From the NCBI RefSeq assembly GCF_008369445.1, contig NZ_VTWH01000003.1, forward strand, positions 124,001-188,000: DNA of 64,000 nucleotides. The letters run 5' to 3'. Position numbers and translations under genes: made by a program. The notes below the pieces were generated by a model, which saw only the letters and a list, made by a program, of their open reading frames with translations, searched no databases and had not been told where the DNA came from. Positions 54,796-64,000 of this stretch are shown in pieces. Position 1 is the stretch's first letter, and each line of letters starts with the position of its first letter. This DNA comes from Aureimonas fodinaquatilis (GTDB lineage Bacteria; Pseudomonadota; Alphaproteobacteria; Rhizobiales; Rhizobiaceae).

Positions 54796-55935
54796 TCAGG
54801 CAATCCGATATTGTTCGAGTGCATCGCGGTTGATCTCGATGCCGAGACCTGGCCGGTCCGGTATTGCCAGTACACCATCGACTACCTCAAACGGCTGCGA
54901 TGCAATTGCCTGCCGGAACGGGTTGGGGGTGCGGTCGAACTCGAATATCGGCGCGCGTGGCGCGTGTCGATCCGGAGCCACGGGCAAAGATGCCAGAAAC
55001 TGAAGCGAGGCCGCAATCTGGATCGCTGTTCCCCAGACATGCGGCACAACACGCACTCCGTAAAGAGTGGCAAGTTCCGCGATGCGCCGGCACTCGGAGA
55101 ATCCGCCCGCGCCGCAAATGTCGGGTTGAGCGATGTCGACAGCCTCGGCCTCGAACGCTTCCCGGAAGCCGTAGCGGCCATGCCAGGTCTCGCCTCCTGC
55201 CACGGCGATCGGCTGCCCGGCTCGCACCTTGCGGTAAGCGCCAAGGTGTTCAGGGATTACCGGTTCTTCGAACCAACGAACATCATAGTCTGCTGCCGCT
55301 TTGCCAACCTCGATCGCCTCAAGCACGTCATAGCCATGGTTGGCGTCGATCATCAGTTCGACAGAGGGGCCTAGGGCGCTGCGCACAGCGGCAATAACGG
55401 CAATATCTTCAACAGGGTCAAAGCCGATCTTGATTTTTACTGCTTGGAAACCGTTCGCAACATGCCCGGCAACCTCTATCGCCGTGTCTTCAACTCTATC
55501 AGTGCCGACCCGGTGGAAGCCGCCGGTTGCGTAGGCCTGAACGCTTTCGCGAAAGCGTCCACCCAGCAGCGTTGCGACAGAGACGCCAAGATGTTGACCC
55601 TTGATATCCCAAAGAGCGACATCAATGCCCGATAAAGCGGTCATAGCCAAGCCGCGTTGCCCCTGATCCCGGCTGGTACCGTAGAGCTTTGCCCACACCA
55701 CTTCCGTATCCATTGGGCTCATGCCAATCAGGTGAGCGGCGTAGAAACGCACCATTGCCTGATTGGGCATTGCCGGACCCAGGCACTCACCCCATCCAGA
55801 TGTACCGTCATCACAAACGACCTCCACCACGCAGTGCTGACGGCGGTCGAATGTCATTGTGGAGCTTTGAAACTGTTCATCCAGAACATGTTCCAGAACG
55901 TAGGTCTTGACTTCGACAATTCTGATCGGGGTCAC
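54796..55935 (-). CDS. gci: Enolase-superfamily hexarate enzyme, probable galactarolactone cycloisomerase
   Basis: Mandelate-racemase-subgroup enolase of 379 residues. Catalytic KxK is in AVKIKIGFDP, metal ligands in MIDANHGYD, WFEEPV and AGGETWHGRYG, and the His base in VVPHVWGTAIQI. The overall sequence, including YATGGF and the tail DRPGLGIEINRDAL, closely follows Agrobacterium Gci from memory. Gci opens D-galactaro-1,4-lactone to 3-deoxy-2-keto-hexarate, the KdgD substrate, and kdgD is in the same operon. The start is uncertain: GTG 55935 gives the family N-terminus (TPIRIVEVKTYVLEH); a TTG 33 codons earlier is open. Galactarate dehydratase activity is the alternative. Confidence 0.85.
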   Translation of the reverse strand: MTPIRIVEVKTYVLEHVLDEQFQSSTMTFDRRQHCVVEVVCDDGTSGWGECLGPAMPNQAMVRFYAAHLIGMSPMDTEVVWAKLYGTSRDQGQRGLAMTALSGIDVALWDIKGQHLGVSVATLLGGRFRESVQAYATGGFHRVGTDRVEDTAIEVAGHVANGFQAVKIKIGFDPVEDIAVIAAVRSALGPSVELMIDANHGYDVLEAIEVGKAAADYDVRWFEEPVIPEHLGAYRKVRAGQPIAVAGGETWHGRYGFREAFEAEAVDIAQPDICGAGGFSECRRIAELATLYGVRVVPHVWGTAIQIAASLQFLASLPVAPDRHAPRAPIFEFDRTPNPFRQAIASQPFEVVDGVLAIPDRPGLGIEINRDALEQYRIA

Positions 55936-56053
55936 TGTTGCTTCACTTTCAAGGAAAGGCGGGAGAGCTGTTGATGCTCCGTCTTGATGCTGGCCGAACC
56001 GGGTAGCGACGCACGCTGATCCCGGTTCGGGCAAAATGGAACTCTTAGCCTCT

Positions 56054-56854
56054 TCAGCGGGCTTGAATTGTTTCCGGCAATTGGGTGCCGAAATAGCCTT
56101 GGAACGCCTCGTTCAGGCTGCCACCTTCGAGGTTTTTACTGATTGCGGCGTTGAGCGCTTCCTTCAGTTCCGGCTCTTCCTTGCGCAACCCCACACCGAT
56201 CGGAAATTCAACCAGCGTGAATTTCAACTCCAGGTTACGGTTTGGGTTCTGCTCGACGATGGACTTCAACGTGGCAGGTTCTGTTACAGCGGCCTGAACC
56301 TGCCCGCTGACGAACGCAGTCATGTTGGTGGCTTCGTCATCGAACCGGACGATGTCGGCATCGGGCGCCTGGGCAGTCAGCGCAGTATCGTTGGTCGAAC
56401 CGCGTACAACCCCAACGCGGACGCCTTTCAGATCGGCAGTGGACGAAATTGCCAGATCCTGCGGGCCGGCGACGCCAACAATTGCACTGCCGTATGGGAT
56501 TGAGAAGTCCACAACCTTTTCGCGCTCGGGCGTGATCGAAAAGGTCGAAATCACCGCATCAACGCGACCGCTTGTCAGAAACGGAATACGGTTCGGCTGC
56601 GTCAGCTCGACAATGGTCAGGTTCACGCCGAGTTCTTCAGCGATCAGCTTTGCCGCATCAAAGTCGTAACCGGCAGATTGAAGGTTGGCATCCTTGTAGC
56701 CCCATGGCGGACGTCCAAATTCCAGACCAACGCGAATCTCGCCGGCGCTTTTGATCTGTTCGAGCAAATTCTGCGCCGACGCGGCTCCCGGCATCGCAAA
56801 AGCGATGACAAGCGCCCCGATCACGGCGCGGAAGAATTGTCTTTTCTCGGTCAT
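56054..56854 (-). CDS. Amino-acid-type ABC transporter binding protein (family 3)
   Basis: Periplasmic binding protein of 266 residues. Signal peptide about 1-27 (ending GAASA), then KSAGEIRVGLEFGRPPWGYK, YDFDAAKLIAEELGVNLTIV and VDAVISTFSITPEREKVVDF, all typical of the polar-amino-acid (PAAT) cluster. The carboxylate-binding region SGRVDAVIST is conserved. Its operon partners are hexarate enzymes, so the ligand may be a sugar diacid rather than an amino acid; sequence alone cannot tell. Confidence 0.9.
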   Translation of the reverse strand: MTEKRQFFRAVIGALVIAFAMPGAASAQNLLEQIKSAGEIRVGLEFGRPPWGYKDANLQSAGYDFDAAKLIAEELGVNLTIVELTQPNRIPFLTSGRVDAVISTFSITPEREKVVDFSIPYGSAIVGVAGPQDLAISSTADLKGVRVGVVRGSTNDTALTAQAPDADIVRFDDEATNMTAFVSGQVQAAVTEPATLKSIVEQNPNRNLELKFTLVEFPIGVGLRKEEPELKEALNAAISKNLEGGSLNEAFQGYFGTQLPETIQAR

Positions 56855-56902
56855 TCCATTCTCCTCCGTTTAGATTATTTTTGCTCGTTTCGTCGCTGGA
56901 CG

Positions 56903-57628
56903 TCAGGCCGCTGCTACGAATCTGGCAAGTTCCTCGGTGCCTGGGTTGGTCAGGATTTCCGGACCCCCTTGCTCCCTTACGACGCCGTTGTGCATGAAAA
57001 TGATTTTGTCAGCCACGCGGCGGGCGAAATCCATCTCGTGCGTGACAAGGATCATTGTCATGCCGTCCTTCGCCAAACCTTCGATGACGCGCAGCACCTC
57101 GCCCGTCAGTTGCGGGTCAAGCGCCGAGGTCACCTCGTCAAACAGCATGACCTTCGGCTGCATGGCCAACCCACGAGCAATGGCGACACGCTGTTGCTGG
57201 CCGCCCGAAAGCTGTTCAGGGTATGACTCCACCTTTGATTGCAGGCCGACACGGTCCAGCACTGCATTGGCAATCTGGGTGGCCTCCGCTTTGGTCTTGC
57301 CTTTCACCAGTCGCAGGCCCAGCATCACGTTCTGCGCCACCGTCAGGTGCGGGAAAAGGTTGTAGCCCTGAAACACGATGCCAACGTCTCGCCGCAGAGC
57401 CGCAAGGTCGACGGTGCCCGTATGCATGGCGTGACCGCACACAAACATCTCGCCGCCTTCGATGGTTTCCAGGCGATCCATGCATCGCAGGGCGGTCGAC
57501 TTTCCAGAACCGGACTGGCCGATAAGTGCCACGACTTCGCCGCGAGCGACTGAGAAGCTGACGCCCTTGAGCACTTCCAGGGAGCCGAAGCGCTTGCGAA
57601 CGTCGCGAAGTTCAACGATGTTCGACAT
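56903..57628 (-). CDS. Amino-acid-type ABC transporter ATPase (GlnQ-like)
   Basis: ABC ATPase of 241 residues with Walker A IGQSGSGKSTALRCMDRLET, signature LSGGQQQRVAIARGLAMQ, Walker B VMLFDEVTSALDPQL and the H-loop VTHEMDFARRVADK. These are typical of GlnQ/HisP. It overlaps the upstream permease gene by 17 bases. Energises the two GlnP-like permeases of this operon. Confidence 0.94.
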   Translation of the reverse strand: MSNIVELRDVRKRFGSLEVLKGVSFSVARGEVVALIGQSGSGKSTALRCMDRLETIEGGEMFVCGHAMHTGTVDLAALRRDVGIVFQGYNLFPHLTVAQNVMLGLRLVKGKTKAEATQIANAVLDRVGLQSKVESYPEQLSGGQQQRVAIARGLAMQPKVMLFDEVTSALDPQLTGEVLRVIEGLAKDGMTMILVTHEMDFARRVADKIIFMHNGVVREQGGPEILTNPGTEELARFVAAA

Positions 57629-58259
57629 CGAGTTTCCTTTCCATGTAACGGCTCAACTCCGACAGCGGATAGCACGCGATAAAGTACAGGAACCCGGCAA
57701 TCCCGAAGTATACAAAGGGTTGGAAGGTCGCGTTGTTGATCAGCTTTGCGTTGTAGGTCAGTTCGGCATAACCCACGACAAGCGAAGCTATTGATGTGTT
57801 CTTGATGACCTGCACCATGAAGCCGACAGTGGGTGGAAGCGCGATGCGAATGGCCTGTGGGGCGATAACCCGCGCCATGCGTTGTGTACGAGTGAGGCCA
57901 AGGCACTCGGCCGCTTCCCACTGCGCCTTGGGCACTGCCTGAAGACATCCGCGCCATATCTCACCGAGATAAACGCTGGCATAAATGGTCATTGCCAGGG
58001 TTGCGGCGGCCAGCGGCCCAATGTGTCCGATCCCCAAAAGGCTGGGGCCGAAAAAGCTCAATCCCATAAGCACCAGCAGTGGAATGCCCTGAACGACACT
58101 GATATAGGCCCCCGTGATGCGTCGTATTGGAACGAGCGGGGAAATGCGGGCAAGCGCCAGCACAATTCCGACGAAGCCACCGAAAATGAATGTCAGACCG
58201 CTGAGGATCATGGTGGCCAGCAGGCCGTCCACGAGGGACATGACGAATACCGGGTTCAT
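57612..58259 (-). CDS. Amino-acid-type ABC permease (HisM/GlnP-like)
   Basis: Inner-membrane permease of 215 residues. Five hydrophobic segments; ITGAYISVVQGIPLLVLMGL and the EAA loop QWEAAECLGLTRTQRMARVI are typical. MNPVFVM is chosen as start, 10 bases after the preceding permease gene; a 9-codon extension overlaps that gene. Forms the channel with the companion permease encoded upstream. Confidence 0.92.
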   Translation of the reverse strand: MNPVFVMSLVDGLLATMILSGLTFIFGGFVGIVLALARISPLVPIRRITGAYISVVQGIPLLVLMGLSFFGPSLLGIGHIGPLAAATLAMTIYASVYLGEIWRGCLQAVPKAQWEAAECLGLTRTQRMARVIAPQAIRIALPPTVGFMVQVIKNTSIASLVVGYAELTYNAKLINNATFQPFVYFGIAGFLYFIACYPLSELSRYMERKLDVEHR

Positions 58260-58269
58260 GTCTGCGGCC

Positions 58270-58953
58270 TCACAATGGCGTTCCAAGCTTACTGCGACGC
58301 GGGAACATCAACTGGCCAAGCCCCCAGAAGAAAAGGCGCACCAGCGCGGCCAGCAGCACGTAGATGACTCCGATCACGACGAAGATTTCAAAGTTGCGGA
58401 AGGTGGCCGATTGGATGCGGTTGGCCATGCCAAACAATTCGTCCACGCCGACGGCCGACACGATGGATGAAAAGAGCATCAACAGCACATATTGGCTGGT
58501 GAGGGCCGGATATACACGTTCCAGCGCCGGGCGAATGATCACATGCAGATAGGTTTGAAACCTGGAAAGACCCAGGCATTCCGCTGCCTCTATCTGTCCG
58601 CGTTTGATAGACTGGATGCCCGCACGCACAATTTCTGTGGTGTAGGCGCCGACATTCACCGTCAGGGCGATAGTTGCACCTAGTATAAAAGGCATCCGCA
58701 CACCCATGGATGCAAGCCCAAAGATGAGGAAGTAGGCCTGGATCAGAAGCGGTGTGTTACGGATGATTTCGACATAGACCGTCACGACCGCCCGCGCCCA
58801 TCGGACATGCGACGTTCTTAGCCCTGCACATATCGACCCCAGGATAATTCCCAGAACTGTCGATACCGCAGTGATCTGCAACGTCACCAGAACACCCTGC
58901 AACAGCAGAGGCCAGTGCTCGAGAACAGCCTGGAAGTCAAACTGATAGGCCAC
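58270..58953 (-). CDS. Amino-acid-type ABC permease
   Basis: Inner-membrane permease of 227 residues from a GTG with GGAGG four bases ahead; a longer open frame upstream lacks a ribosome site. Contains LLQGVLVTLQITAVSTVLGI, EIIRNTPLLIQAYFLIFGLA, and the EAA loop QIEAAECLGLSRFQTYLHVI. An ATG two bases before the GTG is out of frame and short. First transporter gene after kdgD, with a 107-base gap. Confidence 0.9.
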   Translation of the reverse strand: MAYQFDFQAVLEHWPLLLQGVLVTLQITAVSTVLGIILGSICAGLRTSHVRWARAVVTVYVEIIRNTPLLIQAYFLIFGLASMGVRMPFILGATIALTVNVGAYTTEIVRAGIQSIKRGQIEAAECLGLSRFQTYLHVIIRPALERVYPALTSQYVLLMLFSSIVSAVGVDELFGMANRIQSATFRNFEIFVVIGVIYVLLAALVRLFFWGLGQLMFPRRSKLGTPL

Positions 58954-59060
58954 ACATCCTCCCACTCGACGCTTGGCCCAGCCGACCCGCACCATTGTCA
59001 CAGGCCGGCTGGAAAACAAATTTCAGTCTGCCCCAAAGGAGCAAATGACGTGCGGCCTTG

Positions 59061-60035
<975 letters not shown>

Positions 60036-60060
60036 TTATCGTACAAGCGTCAATAAGTCG

Positions 60061-60792
60061 TCATACGAATTTTTCTGCTTTTCGGAGAATCATTCTGTAT
60101 CGCTGCCTTCCACCCAGCAGATGCACGCGCATTGCGTCGCGTGCGCGTTCCACGTCGCCGTCCAGCACAGCATCGATAATTTGGGCATGTTCCTTTTGAA
60201 GCCGTTCAACATTTGACTTCAGTTCTGCTTTGTCCACTCCAAGTGCAGCGCGTGGGATGATGTCTCGACCAATCATCTCAAGAAATTCGCGAAAGCGATG
60301 ATTGTTCGTGGCGGCGGCGATGGAGATATGCAGCGCGAAATCAGCGTCAGCGGTCGATTGCCCGGCCGCGGCGCATTGGTCTATCTGTTGCAGACACAGC
60401 ACCATATCCTCTTCCTGCGCGGGAGAGCGGCGTTGCGCGGCAAGTCCCGCCGCCTCAACCTCGACAGCTGCCCTGAGTTCAAGAAGCTCGAGCACCGTCG
60501 ATATTTTCTTGTAATCAATGTCCTGAAAGGGCTGGACCGCGCTCTTGACCGGATCGATTATGAAAACGCCAGCGCCTTGTCTCGGCTCTACAAGCCCGTC
60601 TGCGCGCAGAATCGTGACTGCCTCGCGGACGACCGTGCGGCTGACGCCATGATTGAGCGTCAGTTGTGCCTCACTGGGAAGCTTGTCGCCAACCTTGTAT
60701 TCTCCCGCTACAATTGCTTCGCGGAGAGTTTCGGCGAGGTTCTCTACCAGCGTTCCGTTTGCTTGCCGCTTCTCGCCACCTGTTTTCGACAC
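60061..60792 (-). CDS. GntR/FadR-type regulator of the hexarate operon
   Basis: Regulator of 243 residues from a GTG with GGAG nine bases ahead. The winged helix is LAETLREAIVAGEYKVGDKL and HGVSRTVVREAVTILRADGL (about residues 18-75); the FCD domain has LELRAAVEVEAAGLAAQRR. It is the first gene of the leftward cluster with kdgD, the transporter and gci. Two TCANATGA-type sites lie 41-72 bases upstream of its start, so it probably represses its own operon and responds to a hexarate intermediate. Confidence 0.9.
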   Translation of the reverse strand: MSKTGGEKRQANGTLVENLAETLREAIVAGEYKVGDKLPSEAQLTLNHGVSRTVVREAVTILRADGLVEPRQGAGVFIIDPVKSAVQPFQDIDYKKISTVLELLELRAAVEVEAAGLAAQRRSPAQEEDMVLCLQQIDQCAAAGQSTADADFALHISIAAATNNHRFREFLEMIGRDIIPRAALGVDKAELKSNVERLQKEHAQIIDAVLDGDVERARDAMRVHLLGGRQRYRMILRKAEKFV

Positions 60793-60832
60793 TGCGCAGA
60801 TCTCCGTTCCAATCGCATGCTTCTATGTCTAT

Positions 60833-60864
60833 TTATCACATGAGATTTGCAAGTCATATGATAA
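60833..60864. promoter_or_regulatory. Paired operator-like sites upstream of the hexarate GntR gene
   Basis: TTATCACATGA, 10 bases, TCATATGATAA: an inverted repeat with one mismatch in 11. Each arm also holds a small palindrome-like core (TCACATGA, TCATATGA), centres 18 bases apart, consistent with two operators on the same DNA face. Confidence 0.55.
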
Positions 60865-60947
60865 GTTTCAAGGCAGTTTTGCTGCAACAGGCTTTTGTGA
60901 CCAAACTTTCAACAGGACCTCACGGCGTCTGACTCTGCTGGAAAGCC

Positions 60948-62156
60948 TTATGCTGCATTCGCGTTCAGAACACCTTCCGGGCTGCGGCCCACAATCTTTT
61001 CGTAAAGCGTGGAATCTGTTGCACCTTCTGTGTTGATGACCAGCACACGGGCTTCGGGACCTAGGCCAATCTGAACGGCAAGCGCCGGGTCGCGTTGCAC
61101 GGCGATAAGTCCCGCAAGCCCTGCTCCCCCGCTCTCACCTGCAACCACCGCCGGATCGCCAGCCGCGGGAGACGCAAGGCGTCGCATGACTTCAGGGGCG
61201 CACTCCTCATCGACCGTCATGAAGCCGTCCGCCACCCGCGACAGTATCCTGAACGCAACCAGGGAGGGTTCGTAGCACTCAAGCATGACCATGATTGTCG
61301 GCTGGTCTCCCTGCACCTTGACAAGCGTGCCGGCCTTTGCGCTTTCGAACAGGCAGGCGGAGCGGGCGGGCTCGACGATAGTGACATGTGGCTGGTGACT
61401 GCCCAGAACGACGGACATATGCCCTGCAACTGCAGCGGCGAAGCCGCCAACTCCGGCCTGAAGAAAGACATGGGTCGGCGGATATGGAAGATCGGCGAGA
61501 GTCTCGTGAACAAGTGCGATGTAGCCCTGAGATACGAGGCTTGGTGTATACTCATAACCCGGCCATGACGTGTCAGACAGGACCGTCCAGCCATTGTCCC
61601 TGGCTGCGCGGGTGGCTTGCGCTACGGAATCATCATAATTGCCGTCGACCCGCAGGATTTCCGCACCGAAGCTTGCGATAGCCTCGATCCGAGCGTCGCT
61701 GACGCCTGAATGGACAAAAATTTTTGCCTGGGCGCCTATGAGCGAGGCACCCTGCGCTACAGAGCGCCCATGATTCCCGTCGGTTGCGCAGGCAAAGGTC
61801 ATTCCGGCTGCAATAACGCCAATCTCATCGGACATCAGCTCATCTACACAGACCGGCCGCTTAAGGCGGCGTTCGGCTTCCTCCTTGACCAGGATCATGA
61901 GCGCATATGCGCCGCCAAGAGCCTTGAAGCTCCCGAGACCCAGACGAAACCCCTCGTCCTTGATGTGCAGCGAGCCAAGGCCAAGTTCAGCCGCAAGTCC
62001 CGGCAACGCATGCAGTGGCGTCGGTGCATTGTTATCGCGCAAAGTCAGCACTTGAAACACGCGTTCGACAGCGGTCAGGCCTAGTGTTTCGGCGTCTGTC
62101 TGCTCAAGAGGTTGGGCATGAGTGGATAGGGTATTGTGCAAATATTGGATCGGCAT
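60948..62156 (-). CDS. dpaL: Diaminopropionate ammonia-lyase
   Basis: Fold-type II PLP enzyme of 402 residues that converts 2,3-diaminopropionate to pyruvate and ammonia. PLP-Lys is in GLGSFKALGGAYALMILVKE, and FACATDGNHGRSVAQGASLI, FLQAGVGGFAAAVAGH and GESGGAGLAGL (phosphate-binding region) are typical of DpaL. The ATG after GATGGAG gives a length close to E. coli DpaL (398); a frame 36 codons longer is rejected. It is downstream of an Lrp-type gene in the same orientation and upstream of, but 155 bases from, the hexarate regulator. Confidence 0.9.
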   Translation of the reverse strand: MPIQYLHNTLSTHAQPLEQTDAETLGLTAVERVFQVLTLRDNNAPTPLHALPGLAAELGLGSLHIKDEGFRLGLGSFKALGGAYALMILVKEEAERRLKRPVCVDELMSDEIGVIAAGMTFACATDGNHGRSVAQGASLIGAQAKIFVHSGVSDARIEAIASFGAEILRVDGNYDDSVAQATRAARDNGWTVLSDTSWPGYEYTPSLVSQGYIALVHETLADLPYPPTHVFLQAGVGGFAAAVAGHMSVVLGSHQPHVTIVEPARSACLFESAKAGTLVKVQGDQPTIMVMLECYEPSLVAFRILSRVADGFMTVDEECAPEVMRRLASPAAGDPAVVAGESGGAGLAGLIAVQRDPALAVQIGLGPEARVLVINTEGATDSTLYEKIVGRSPEGVLNANAA

Positions 62157-62291
62157 CGCAGCACTCCATCTGGGCTGGAGCCACACTAATTCACCGTCAG
62201 CAATAAAAGCGCTCCAATTTGGAGGGGCAAATGCAACATTGTTTCGTCCAGGCTGAATGATCATCTAGCGGATGCATGGTGAGCCTGCACA

Positions 62292-62780
62292 CTATCCCAG
62301 TGGAACGGTCAGTCCTGCTTTGATGCGATCCATGCAAACAAGAGTCCGGAAACGCTTCACATTGGGGTTTTCAAAAAACAGACGCCGCGTCAGAACCTCG
62401 TACTCGGCCATAGTCCTCACCACGACAATCAGGATAAAATCCACGTCTCCTGTCACATAATAGCACTGCTGCACTTCCGGCACCGAGGAAAACAAACGCT
62501 TCGCGTCGTCGAACATCTCGGCCCGTTCACTTTCCATCTGAACCTCGACAAAAAGAGTAATAGCGCGTCCAACTTTGGCCGGGTCGATCAGTGCGGCATT
62601 TCCTGCGATAACCCCTGTCTCTTCCATTCGTTTGATCCGGCGTTGCACAGCAGGTGCAGACAGATGCACGGCTTCAGCAATGCGGCGTTGTGGTGTCTTG
62701 TTGTCCAACTGAAGAATTTTCAAAATCGCAAGATCGGTCTTATCCAGCTCAATGCGTCCTGAACCTGACTTTTCCCTCAC
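62292..62780 (-). CDS. Lrp/AsnC-family regulator
   Basis: Regulator of 162 residues: N-terminal winged HTH (LDKTDLAILKILQLDNKTPQ and RIAEAVHLSAPAVQRRIKRM, about 12-55) and a C-terminal RAM domain (ITLFVEVQMESERAEMFDDA, CYYVTGDVDFILIVVVRTMA). 135 bases separate it from dpaL, which follows in the same direction. Lrp-type proteins often control adjacent amino-acid genes, so diaminopropionate or a related amino acid is a likely effector. Confidence 0.92.
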   Translation of the reverse strand: MREKSGSGRIELDKTDLAILKILQLDNKTPQRRIAEAVHLSAPAVQRRIKRMEETGVIAGNAALIDPAKVGRAITLFVEVQMESERAEMFDDAKRLFSSVPEVQQCYYVTGDVDFILIVVVRTMAEYEVLTRRLFFENPNVKRFRTLVCMDRIKAGLTVPLG

Positions 62781-62939
62781 CGCCGCCCTCCGTTATCGAT
62801 CCAAATTTGCGCGAGGATTGGCTGTTTCTGGCACATTTGGTGCAGGAGGCGGAAGATTGGTTTTGTGTGGCAGTCAATATCACCATCGCGCTCCCCTTCT
62901 GTCGACAGCAGGGTTTGGGCCTATGGCGCAACCGCAATT

Positions 62940-63638
62940 TCAGCTTGCCAGATAGCCGCCATCGACGGGCATGATTGCACCGTGGACATAGGAAGCATCG
63001 TCGGAAAGCAGAAACGCAACCACCTTGGCGATTTCGTCTGTTGCGGCCCAGCGACCCAGCGGAATGCGGGCGTCAATCCGCGCCTTGCGTGTTGCATCGG
63101 CGCGCGCGCCTTCTGAAATTCGCGTTTCCACCCAGCCCGGTGCCACCGCGTTGACCCGGATTCCGCGCCCGCCCCATGAAACCGCCAGCGACCGTGTCAA
63201 TGCAGCCACCGCCCCCTTACTGGTTCCATAAGCCGGTGCAACCGGATTGCCGAACCAGCTCCACATAGACGCAATGTTGACAACTGAGCCGCCCGACGAT
63301 TCCAGGGCGGGCAGGGCCGCCTTGCAGCAGTTCAGCACACCCGTAACATTAACGGACATGACCCGTTCAAATATTTCGGGCTCCCATTCCTGCTCAAAGC
63401 GTATTGTGCCCGCGCATGTCACAAGTCCGCCAAGCTGATCAATGCCGGCGAAGGCCGAAGCAACAGACTCCTTGTGCGTTACATCGCATTCGACAAAACG
63501 GGCATTGTCTGGAAAATCCGCATCGCGCTCAAGACCCGCTGCCGTGACCTGCCAGCCCCGCGCCGCCAGCAACCGCGATGTTGCAAGTCCTATACCGGTG
63601 CCCCCGCCCGTCACCACGACATTTCCCCTGCTTGTCAT
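62940..63638 (-). CDS. SDR-family oxidoreductase, paralogue of the island B SDR
   Basis: Short-chain dehydrogenase of 232 residues. VVTGGGTGIGLATSRLLAAR binds the cofactor, and NIASMWSWFGNPVAPAYGTS with SKGA gives the catalytic triad; RIPLGRWA and MPVDGGYLAS close it. The TGGGTGIGLATSR, SMWSWFG and RIPLGRWA blocks are shared with the SDR at 41869-42561. ATG 63638 is used; TTG 63647 is in frame and would overlap the upstream GldA-like stop. Co-transcribed with that gene. Confidence 0.87.
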   Translation of the reverse strand: MTSRGNVVVTGGGTGIGLATSRLLAARGWQVTAAGLERDADFPDNARFVECDVTHKESVASAFAGIDQLGGLVTCAGTIRFEQEWEPEIFERVMSVNVTGVLNCCKAALPALESSGGSVVNIASMWSWFGNPVAPAYGTSKGAVAALTRSLAVSWGGRGIRVNAVAPGWVETRISEGARADATRKARIDARIPLGRWAATDEIAKVVAFLLSDDASYVHGAIMPVDGGYLAS

Positions 63639-63643
63639 ATCAA

Positions 63644-64000
63644 TCAAATCCGTTCGTTCAGCAGTTGCATGGCCCGCACAAGATCATCCGGTTCAAGGCT
63701 GCGGTAATAATTGCTGGCATAGGGCGCGCCGAGTGCGACCTCTGCCATGCGGCGGAATGTGGCTTCGTCCGTAATGCCAAACGGGGCAAACCGGGTGGGC
63801 AGTCCGATGCTCTCCAGAAATTGTGCCAGATCGCCAAGCTCTGCTTCATCACCCTGACCAGCGGCGATCTGGGTTAATGTGCCAAGCGCCACCATCTCGC
63901 CATGCAGCAAGCCGCTCAGTTGCGGCACGGTTGAAAATCCGCGCACCATGGAATGTGCGATGGACAGGCCGCCGCTTTCAAATGCCAGACCGCTCAAAAG
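63644..64000 (-). CDS. GldA-like alcohol dehydrogenase, C-terminal part (N-terminus beyond window)
   Basis: About 119 C-terminal codons of a glycerol-dehydrogenase-family enzyme. LAFESGGLSIAHSMVRG and LLHGEMVALGTL carry the two metal-binding His residues. The first block matches LAFESGGLSVAHSMTRG of the island B enzyme nearly exactly. The rest of the gene and any further module members lie to the right of the window. Precedes the paralogous SDR in the same transcript. Confidence 0.88.
   Translation of the reverse strand, partial: LLSGLAFESGGLSIAHSMVRGFSTVPQLSGLLHGEMVALGTLTQIAAGQGDEAELGDLAQFLESIGLPTRFAPFGITDEATFRRMAEVALGAPYASNYYRSLEPDDLVRAMQLLNERI

Overview
The window looks like part of an alphaproteobacterial chromosome, probably Hyphomicrobiales (Rhizobiales). 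The basis is indirect: moderately high GC, a leucine-degradation operon of the mcc/ivd type, glutathione-dependent formaldehyde oxidation, a galactarolactone cycloisomerase next to kdgD as in Agrobacterium, many ABC importers with private GntR or RpiR regulators, and an initiator tRNA whose anticodon stem has an A-U pair in place of the first of the three G-C pairs. No database search was possible, so the taxonomy is inference.

Left third (1-19.9 kb), mostly core metabolism. A leucine/isovalerate operon (TetR regulator, isovaleryl-CoA dehydrogenase, methylcrotonyl-CoA carboxylase beta and a truncated alpha subunit) runs leftwards off the window. It faces a phosphoketolase gene across a perfect 16-bp palindrome. 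Next come a 2-hydroxyacid dehydrogenase, formaldehyde detoxification (S-(hydroxymethyl)glutathione dehydrogenase and S-formylglutathione hydrolase), a lemA-TPM-TPM envelope operon, 6-phosphogluconate dehydrogenase, two rRNA modification enzymes, panBC, an acyl-CoA ligase and tRNA-fMet. A truncated serine-recombinase gene beside the tRNA marks the start of the accessory region.

Catabolic island A (20.8-38.7 kb). Two convergent operons are each headed by the same TGTTATAACA palindrome. The rightward one holds two SDR dehydrogenases, a fused alpha-beta 2-oxoacid/acetoin-type E1 and its E2. The leftward one holds a zinc ADH, a quinone-oxidoreductase-like enzyme, an acetolactate-synthase-like ThDP enzyme, a branched-chain-amino-acid-type ABC importer with a LivM-LivG fusion, an SDR, an AroE-like protein that has lost the usual shikimate-binding serines, and a GMC oxidoreductase. 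An FCD-type GntR regulator lies next to one palindrome. I do not recognise this pathway; it is the best candidate here for an undescribed system.

Island B (38.7-43.3 kb) is a small pathway: glycerol-dehydrogenase-like enzyme, split transketolase, SDR and GntR. Paralogues of its SDR and GldA-like enzyme reappear at the right edge (62.9-64 kb). IS debris follows at 43.5-43.9 kb.

Island C (44-54.7 kb) is an RpiR-linked system: M81 (MlrC-like) peptidase, Dpp-type peptide importer, RidA, a secreted alpha/beta hydrolase, and a divergent D-serine-dehydratase/D-threonine-aldolase-family enzyme. The same 15-mer, TGAAATTATTTTTCA, lies upstream of the peptidase operon and between the regulator and the PLP enzyme. 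This suggests one regulon for peptides or amides that yield D-amino acids.

Island D (54.8-60.8 kb) is a galactarate-type hexarate pathway (gci, kdgD, GntR) that unusually carries a polar-amino-acid-type ABC transporter. It is followed by a diaminopropionate ammonia-lyase with an Lrp-type regulator.
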